Origin: Aquipseudomonas guryensis
GTDB taxonomy: Bacteria; Pseudomonadota; Gammaproteobacteria; Pseudomonadales; Pseudomonadaceae
Length of the DNA: 64,000 nucleotides
Assembly (NCBI RefSeq): GCF_014164785.1
Contig: NZ_JACJFN010000004.1
Span: 310,001-374,000, forward strand
Reading direction: 5' to 3'
The first letter of the stretch is position 1. Every line of letters begins with the position of its first letter. The notes beneath the pieces are model-generated. The model did no database searches. It saw only the letters and a list, made by a program, of their open reading frames with translations, and had not been told where the DNA came from. Positions 59,339 to 64,000 of this stretch are shown in pieces. A program made the translations under genes and the position numbers.

Positions 59339-59351
59339 GCCAATTATTGGC
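59339..59351. promoter_or_regulatory. 13-base palindrome upstream of the kinase gene
   Basis: GCCAATTATTGGC is a perfect palindrome (GCCAA-TTA-TTGGC), 30 bases upstream of the kinase start codon in an AT-rich promoter region. On the minus strand CTGACA lies about 20 bases further upstream, compatible with a -35, so the palindrome would overlap the -10. Candidate operator; the regulator is unknown. Confidence 0.5.
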
Positions 59352-59460
59352 TAATCTAATATTGTCAGTGGCCCCCCACAAGCAAAGCACAGCGTTATAG
59401 ATGTGGGTGTTGCCGTGCAATCAAACGTCCTGATCCGCTTGTTCAGTGCACCGGCGGGCG

Positions 59461-59493
59461 AAAAAAAACCGGAGTCTAGGACTCCGGTTTTTC
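59461..59493. terminator. terminator downstream of the SCP2 gene
   Basis: AAAAACCGGAGT pairs with ACTCCGGTTTTT around CTAGG, with A and T runs on both sides. On the minus strand it terminates the SCP2 gene. Confidence 0.92.
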
Positions 59494-59520
59494 GTGTTAC
59501 CACAGCGTAGACGCTAGGTC

Positions 59521-59835
59521 TTATACCGGGAACAGTTCGGCCAGTTTCATGGCCAGCATCATGTCGCCTTCGGCGCGCAGTTTGCCGCCCATGAAGGCTT
59601 GCATGCCGTCGGTTTCGCCGCTGGCGATACCGGCCAGGGTGGCGCTGTCCATGATCAGGGTGACGTTGGCATTGGCGTTGTCGCCTTGCTGCACGTCGCA
59701 GGTGCCGTCTTTGACGATCAGCGCGTAGTTCTCACCGTCTTCGATGTTGAACTGGAATACCAGGTCCAGGCCGGCAGCAGCGCTGGCGTTGAACTTGGAC
59801 TGCATGGAGTTGATGGTATCGGCAACGGAGCTCAT
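59521..59835 (-). CDS. SCP2 sterol-transfer domain protein
   Basis: A 104-residue single-domain SCP2 protein (MSSVADTINSMQSKFNASAAAGLDLVFQF...YALIVKDGTCDVQQGDNANANVTLIMDSATLAGIASGETDGMQAFMGGKLRAEGDMMLAMKLAELF). SCP2 domains bind acyl-CoA and other lipids; bacterial stand-alone copies are thought to carry or protect lipid-CoA. It lies between the kinase gene and the histidine phosphatase gene, all on the minus strand, with 61 bases to the latter. Confidence 0.93.
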   Translation of the reverse strand: MSSVADTINSMQSKFNASAAAGLDLVFQFNIEDGENYALIVKDGTCDVQQGDNANANVTLIMDSATLAGIASGETDGMQAFMGGKLRAEGDMMLAMKLAELFPV

Positions 59836-59896
59836 GGTTTCTATCCTTTGTTATCGAGGGTTTCTGGCGGCCTTGCGGGCCGCAGTGGGCTGGAAC

Positions 59897-60607
59897 TCAG
59901 CGATAGGTGATGAGTTCCGGCGCCTTCAACAGCTCCAAATGCACACGGCTGTTGAAGGAAGCCAGGGTCACCTCGTTGCCGCGAAACTGCAGGCGCGACA
60001 GCGAGGTGTTGACGATTTGCCAGTTGAGGTCGAACGCCTTGTGGGCAGGTACGCCGGTCAACAGGTGGAGCAATGCGGTAATGGTGCCGCCGGAGGTGAA
60101 CACGGCGATGTTCTGTTTGTGTTCAGCCTGGGCGAGCAGGCGCTCGAGCCCTGACTGTACACCACCGACGAAGCCTTGCCAGGTTTCATGGCCGGGCTGG
60201 TCGTGTTCACCGCTGACCCAGCGCTGGATGATCCGGGCAAACAGACGCTGGAAGGCGGCACGGTTGTCTTTCGGGTTGCGCAGGATGTCGAGGGCATCCG
60301 GCTCGCTCGGCAGCATGGCCGGCAGCAAACCGCGGATCACCGCCTCGGCATCGAATTCATTGAAACCGGCGTCCAGTTCCAGCTCTGGCGCCGGCAGGCC
60401 AGCGGCGACGCAGCGCTGCAAGGCGGCAGTGGCGGTATGCTGTTGGCGGCGCAGGGTGCCACTGACGCAGCGATCAAAACTCAGGCCGAGGTGGGCCAGG
60501 TGATCGCCGAGGACTTCCGCCTGGCGAATACCGGTCGGCGACAGCACGTCATAGTCGTCTGCACCGAATGAGGCTTGGCCATGGCGAATCAGGTAGATGC
60601 TGCCCAC
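59897..60607 (-). CDS. histidine phosphatase family protein
   Basis: A 236-residue phosphoglycerate-mutase-like phosphatase. The catalytic RHG motif is at residues 8-10 (IYLIRHGQASFG), and a second His region is AVFTSGGTITALLHLLTG, where the usual HG is replaced by SGG-type sequence. The acceptor Glu is likely in NEFDAEAV. Substrate unknown; proximity to the kinase, SDR and SCP2 genes suggests involvement with phosphorylated lipid intermediates (inference). Confidence 0.85.
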   Translation of the reverse strand: MGSIYLIRHGQASFGADDYDVLSPTGIRQAEVLGDHLAHLGLSFDRCVSGTLRRQQHTATAALQRCVAAGLPAPELELDAGFNEFDAEAVIRGLLPAMLPSEPDALDILRNPKDNRAAFQRLFARIIQRWVSGEHDQPGHETWQGFVGGVQSGLERLLAQAEHKQNIAVFTSGGTITALLHLLTGVPAHKAFDLNWQIVNTSLSRLQFRGNEVTLASFNSRVHLELLKAPELITYR

Positions 60608-60936
60608 GTCTGCAGTCGATCCTGGCAGTGGAAGTTTCGCGAGGTTATGGGCAGAGCCGGGCCGCTGTCAACGAAAAAACATACGCTTGTTTGAATTGCT
60701 TTAGGGCTGCCGACGCGCGGCTTTGCACGCTCACTGGGCCATTGCGCTGCGGCGTACCGGTGGCGGGTATGAGGCGCCATAGCCGAGGTTAATAGTGCCG
60801 CTGCTGCTGGCGGTTAATCACGTGTCCAAGCATGAACAGATATTTCCGCTGCGGACACTGCTGGTCTGCCTCGGTATGCTTGAGGTTGGCAGGGGCCGCT
60901 GGCGGTTTCCTGGATGGCTACGATTAAGGGGGAGCT
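60608..60936. other. divergent intergenic region between the phosphatase gene and sohB
   Basis: About 330 bases holding the divergent promoters. I see the AAACA/TGTTT dyad at 60677-60692 and no convincing extra gene; an 80-codon open frame starting at 60795 has no ribosome-binding site and overlaps sohB. Confidence 0.5.
60677..60692. promoter_or_regulatory. candidate PsrA/FadR-like operator upstream of the phosphatase gene
   Basis: AAACA-TACGCT-TGTTT is a 5-base dyad with a 6-base centre, continuing TTGTTTGAAT. The CTTGTTTGAA half resembles sites of PsrA-type TetR regulators of fatty acid oxidation (GAAAC...GTTTC class). It lies about 70 bases upstream of the histidine phosphatase start. Weak, but consistent with the lipid-related genes nearby. 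Confidence 0.35.
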
Positions 60937-61959
60937 GTGGAGTTTCTGATGGACTATGCGGAGTTTCTGCTCCGTACCGTAACCCTGGTGGTGGCGGTGA
61001 TCGTGGTACTGGTGACCATCGCGGCGCTGCGCAGTAAAGGCCGCAGCAAAGGCAGCGGTCATCTCGATGTACACAAGCTGAACGATTTCTACAAAGCCCT
61101 GCGCGAGCGCCTCGAGCATGCGTTGCTCGACAAGGCTGAGCTGAAGGCCCGGCACAAGGCCGAAGCCAAGCAGGCGAAGATCGACAAGAAGGCCGGCACC
61201 AGCAAACCGCGGGTGTTCGTCCTCGACTTCGATGGCGACATCAAGGCTTCGGCCACCGACAGCCTGCGCCACGAAGTGACTGCCTTGCTGAGCATGGCCA
61301 GCGCCACCGACGAAGTGGTGGTGCGCCTGGAAAGTGGCGGCGGTATGGTGCACAGCTATGGCCTGGCCTCGTCGCAGCTGGCGCGGATTCGCGACGCCGG
61401 CATCCCGCTGACCATCTGCGTGGACAAGGTCGCAGCCAGCGGCGGCTACATGATGGCCTGCGTCGGGCAGAAGATTCTCGCCGCGCCATTCGCCATCCTC
61501 GGTTCCATCGGCGTGGTGGCGCAGTTGCCCAACGTGCACCGCCTGCTGAAGAAGCACGACATCGATTTTGAAGTGCTGACCGCCGGTGAATACAAGCGCA
61601 CCCTGACCGTATTCGGCGAGAACACCGACAAGGGCCGGGAGAAGTTCCAGGAAGACCTGGAAACCACCCATGTGTTGTTCAAGAACTTCGTGGCCCGCTA
61701 TCGCGCGCAGCTGGTGATCGATGAGATCGCCACCGGTGAGGTCTGGCTGGGCATCGCCGCGCTGGAAAAACAACTGGTCGATGAACTCAAGACCAGCGAC
61801 GAGTACCTGGCCGAACGTGCCCGCGAAGCCGATCTGTTCCATCTGCATTACGCTGAGAAGAAGAGCCTGCCGGAGCGTTTCGGCCTGGCTGCCAGCGTAG
61901 CGCTCGACCGGGTGCTGCTGAACTGGTGGAATCGGCTCCATCAACAACGTTTCTGGTAA
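60937..61959 (+). CDS. sohB: inner-membrane S49 family peptidase
   Basis: A 340-residue protein. One N-terminal membrane helix, a charged linker rich in Lys/Ala (KAELKARHKAEAKQAKIDKK), an SohB N-terminal region and the S49 peptidase domain with the catalytic Ser in VDKVAASGGYMMACVGQ. The start is GTG, read MEFLMDYAEFLLRTVTLV, which lines up with E. coli SohB (MELLSEYGLFLAKIVTV) and is preceded by GGGGGAG; an ATG four codons later is the alternative. It probably cleaves signal peptides or membrane proteins in the periplasm. Confidence 0.93.
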   Translation: MEFLMDYAEFLLRTVTLVVAVIVVLVTIAALRSKGRSKGSGHLDVHKLNDFYKALRERLEHALLDKAELKARHKAEAKQAKIDKKAGTSKPRVFVLDFDGDIKASATDSLRHEVTALLSMASATDEVVVRLESGGGMVHSYGLASSQLARIRDAGIPLTICVDKVAASGGYMMACVGQKILAAPFAILGSIGVVAQLPNVHRLLKKHDIDFEVLTAGEYKRTLTVFGENTDKGREKFQEDLETTHVLFKNFVARYRAQLVIDEIATGEVWLGIAALEKQLVDELKTSDEYLAERAREADLFHLHYAEKKSLPERFGLAASVALDRVLLNWWNRLHQQRFW

Positions 61960-61970
61960 CGGGAGGCTGC

Positions 61971-62960
61971 ATGACTCAGTTCAAGGCGCTGCTGGTCAGC
62001 GAAAACGAAGGCGCGTTCTCGGCTCAGGTGACGGAGCGCGACACCGCTGATCTGCCAGTCGGCGATGTGCTGATCCGTGTGCAGTACTCCTCGCTCAACT
62101 ACAAGGATGCCTTGTCCGCCAGTGGTAACCGTGGGGTGACCCGGAGCTATCCGCATACGCCCGGTATCGATGCCGCCGGGGTGGTGGCCGAGTCGCGGGT
62201 AGCCGAATTCGCCGTGGGCGATGAGGTGATCGTCACCGGCTACGACCTGGGCATGAATACCTCCGGTGGTTTTGGCCAGTACATTCGCGTGCCGGCTGCC
62301 TGGGTGATCAAGCGCCCGGCCGGGCTCAGCCTGCGCGAGGCGATGCTGCTCGGCACGGCCGGGCTGACCGCCGCGCTGTGTGTGGACAAGCTGGAACAGG
62401 CCGGTCTGACGCCTGAAGCTGGCCCGGTGCTGGTCACAGGCGCCACCGGCGGGGTCGGCAGTGTCGCCGTGGCTCTGCTGGCGCGTCTCGGCTACAGCGT
62501 GGCCGCTGCCACCGGCAAGGCCGAGCAGGGCGAGTTCCTGCGGCAGCTCGGGGCGCAGCAGATCGTGCCGCGCAGTGAGCTGCAGGAAGGCATCGACAAG
62601 CCGATGCTCAAGGAACGTTGGGCTGGTGCGGTGGACACGGTGGGCGGCGACATCCTGTTCAACGTGGTCAAGTCGCTGCGTTATGGCGCCAGCGTGGCCT
62701 GTTGCGGGCTGACTGCCGGGGTCGGTTTCAAGGCCAACGTCATGCCCTTCATTCTGCGCGGCGCCAACCTGCTGGGGGTGGACTCGGTGGAGCTGCCGCT
62801 GGTGGTCAAGGCGTCCATGTGGGACAAGCTGTCCGTGCAGTGGAAGCTCGGCAACCTCGAGTCCCTGGCGCGGGAGGTGGGGCTGCAGGCGTTGCCGCAG
62901 GAAATCGAGCAGATCCTGGCGGGCAAGCAGGTCGGTCGGGTGCTGGTCAATCTAGGCTGA
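61971..62960 (+). CDS. MDR-family quinone oxidoreductase / acrylyl-CoA reductase-like (AcuI/YhdH group)
   Basis: A 329-residue medium-chain reductase without catalytic zinc. The start FKALLVSENEG and SSLNYKDALSASGNRGVTRSYPHTPGIDAAG are the YhdH/AcuI signature. The NADP-binding motif is VTGATGGVGSVAVALLARLGY. AcuI proteins reduce acryloyl-CoA to propionyl-CoA; YhdH homologs share the fold, so the exact substrate is inferred. The start follows GGGAGG, 11 bases after the sohB stop, so the two are co-transcribed. Confidence 0.9.
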   Translation: MTQFKALLVSENEGAFSAQVTERDTADLPVGDVLIRVQYSSLNYKDALSASGNRGVTRSYPHTPGIDAAGVVAESRVAEFAVGDEVIVTGYDLGMNTSGGFGQYIRVPAAWVIKRPAGLSLREAMLLGTAGLTAALCVDKLEQAGLTPEAGPVLVTGATGGVGSVAVALLARLGYSVAAATGKAEQGEFLRQLGAQQIVPRSELQEGIDKPMLKERWAGAVDTVGGDILFNVVKSLRYGASVACCGLTAGVGFKANVMPFILRGANLLGVDSVELPLVVKASMWDKLSVQWKLGNLESLAREVGLQALPQEIEQILAGKQVGRVLVNLG

Positions 62961-62976
62961 TCGGCGTGACGTGGCA

Positions 62977-63004
62977 AAAGGCCCGGCTTATGCCGGGCCT
63001 TTGC
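62977..63004. terminator. terminator between the MDR gene and the hotdog gene
   Basis: AAAGGCCCGGC pairs with GCCGGGCCTTT with a TTAT loop, flanked by AAAA and TTT. It can serve both convergent genes. Confidence 0.88.
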
Positions 63005-63015
63005 GTTTCAGGTGA

Positions 63016-63453
63016 TCAGGCCTGACTGACATACATGGTGATTTCGGCGCGAAACACCGGCTTATCACCGACATAGGCCAGCACGGGAACCTTCACATCG
63101 CCCAGCTGGCTCCAGTCGATGGCGCTGCCGTCGGCCACGGCGCGAATGTCGCCATCGGCCTTGGCCAGGTATTCCACCGTCATGCCACGGGGAATCCAGC
63201 GGCAGCCCTTGGGGATCGAGGCGTCGGTCATGGTGCCGGCGGCCAGCTCGGCGGCGTTGCACAGGGCAATGGCGTGCACGGTACCGAGGTGGTTGAGCAC
63301 CTCGCGGCGCTTGGCAAAGGTCACTTCGGCGTAACCCGCGCGCAGCTCGACGAACTGCGGTGCGATGCTGGCGAAATAGGGGGCGACCTGACCGATCAGG
63401 GCACTGAACTGCGCCGGGCCGGCTTGCTGGTACATCTGCATCATCTGACTCAT
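63016..63453 (-). CDS. hotdog-fold (DUF4442/PaaI-like) thioesterase-type protein
   Basis: A 145-residue protein with the hotdog layout: N-terminal helix region, FVELRAGYAEVTFAKRREVLNHLGTVHAIALCNAAELAAGTM (central helix and HLGT motif) and strand-rich C-terminus. It belongs to the DUF4442 group, related to PaaI thioesterases that hydrolyse acyl-CoA. The catalytic residue is not evident. Divergent from the TetR-type regulator gene. Confidence 0.8.
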   Translation of the reverse strand: MSQMMQMYQQAGPAQFSALIGQVAPYFASIAPQFVELRAGYAEVTFAKRREVLNHLGTVHAIALCNAAELAAGTMTDASIPKGCRWIPRGMTVEYLAKADGDIRAVADGSAIDWSQLGDVKVPVLAYVGDKPVFRAEITMYVSQA

Positions 63454-63527
63454 GGGTGCTCCTGGAATGGCAAATACATTGAAGAGAAGCGCGCGCCGAG
63501 GCAGTATACGAATATTGGAATTTAATT

Positions 63528-63544
63528 CTAGAAAAATATTCTAG
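63528..63544. promoter_or_regulatory. AT-rich dyad between the hotdog gene and the TetR gene
   Basis: CTAGAA-AAATA-TTCTAG is a perfect 6-base dyad with a 5-base centre. An outer dyad, GAATATT (63510-63516) with AATATTC (63535-63541), surrounds it, and ATTCTAG occurs twice as a direct repeat. It lies 22 bases upstream of the TetR-type gene and 75 bases upstream of the divergent hotdog gene, the normal place for autoregulation. Confidence 0.6.
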
Positions 63545-63565
63545 TAATGAGTGTTAAGGAATCCC

Positions 63566-64000
63566 ATGGCCCGTCCCTCTCGCAAACACGAAATTCTCCA
63601 GGCTGCCCTGGCCTGCTTCACCGAGTTCGGGGTGGATGCCACGACCATCGAGATGATTCGTGACCGTTCGGGCGCCAGCATCGGCAGCCTGTATCACCAT
63701 TTCGGCAACAAGGAGCACATCATTGCGGCGCTCTATCTGGCCGGCACTGGCGAGTATGCCGAGCTGCTGGAGCAGGGCTTCGGCACAGCCGATAGCGCCG
63801 AGGCCTGCGTCAAACTGCTGGTGACCAGCTACATCGACTGGGTGGCGGCCAACCCGGACTGGGCGCGTTTCATCCTGCACAGCCGCGGCCGGGTCGAGGC
63901 CAGTGAGCGCGGCGATGAACTGCGCGAGGCTAACCGCCTGCATTTTCAGCGGATCTTCGAGGCGCTGTCCGGTTACCGCGAGCAGGGGCTGTTCAAGCCG
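63566..64000 (+). CDS. TetR/AcrR family regulator (cut by window edge)
   Basis: At least 145 codons, open to the end of the window. The N-terminal helix-turn-helix is RKHEILQAALACFTEFGVDATTIEMIRDRSGASIGSLYHHFGNKEHIIAALY, the complete TetR DNA-binding domain. The following helical part is the ligand-binding domain (YAELLEQGFGTADSAEACVKLLVTSYIDWVAANPDWARFILHSRGR). The start is preceded by TTAAGGAATCCC. It probably controls itself and the divergent hotdog gene through the dyad at 63528-63544. The ligand is not predictable, though acyl-CoA is possible given the neighbours. Confidence 0.92.
   Translation, partial: MARPSRKHEILQAALACFTEFGVDATTIEMIRDRSGASIGSLYHHFGNKEHIIAALYLAGTGEYAELLEQGFGTADSAEACVKLLVTSYIDWVAANPDWARFILHSRGRVEASERGDELREANRLHFQRIFEALSGYREQGLFKP

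Noticed and set aside
60795..61037. Possible small gene of 80 codons before sohB
   Set aside because: GTG start without a ribosome-binding site, and the frame overlaps sohB by 100 bases.

Overview
The window is ordinary GC-rich gammaproteobacterial chromosome. Gene content and order point to Pseudomonas in the broad sense: tRNA-Arg/His/Leu-tig-clpP-clpX-lon-hupB-ppiD, fabI beside a five-gene peptide ABC transporter, mltD-gloB-rnhA-dnaQ-ldcA, fimL-nudC, an NAD-glutamate dehydrogenase of about 1,600 residues, and Pseudomonas-type REP palindromes. As I recall the P. aeruginosa PAO1 map, positions 14,049 to the right end follow the PA1792-PA1836 neighbourhood with local insertions, and the left part (bat operon, gdhB) follows the PA3068-PA3077 neighbourhood. 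That comparison is from memory and was not computed. I see no phage, insertion sequence, CRISPR array, rRNA or plasmid gene.

Layout. 1-5,451 (minus): a MoxR/Bat operon of moxR-like ATPase, DUF58, DUF4381, a VWA protein, a VWA-TPR fusion and the start of BatD, with overlapping genes and a block of three hairpins after moxR. 5,594-12,531: a membrane-anchored DUF1353 protein, a REP element, gdhB and a class I glutamine amidotransferase. 12,594-18,551: an SPFH protein, lpxH and ppiB (minus), then glnS and cysS (plus). 18,609-25,325: an SF1 helicase, a class C beta-lactamase behind an Lrp/AsnC regulator, a divergent DMT exporter, the truncated end of an older gene, and a membrane GGDEF-EAL protein. 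25,410-35,438: folD, three tRNAs and the protein quality-control block tig-clpP-clpX-lon-hupB-ppiD. Heat-shock-type promoter sequences lie before clpX and lon, and a near-consensus sigma-70 promoter before hupB.

35,527-43,740 (minus): the npp/yej-type peptide transporter with two tandem binding proteins, followed by fabI. 43,866-52,218: an HDOD regulator, mltD, gloB, a methyltransferase, rnhA overlapping dnaQ, and ldcA. 52,504-64,000: a dienoyl-CoA isomerase-type crotonase, fimL overlapping nudC, a TSUP permease, a small membrane protein, then a lipid/CoA-flavoured group: SDR, ACAD10/11-like kinase, SCP2, histidine phosphatase, SohB, an MDR reductase, a hotdog protein and a TetR regulator cut by the window edge.

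Most genes are housekeeping. The points most worth a second look are a lrp-ampC gene pair, a hairpin covering the ldcA ribosome-binding site, sigma-32-like promoters on clpX and lon, the kinase/SDR/SCP2 group with a fatty-acid-regulator-like dyad, and the truncated gene remnant at 23,148-23,330. I did not find a clearly new multi-gene system.
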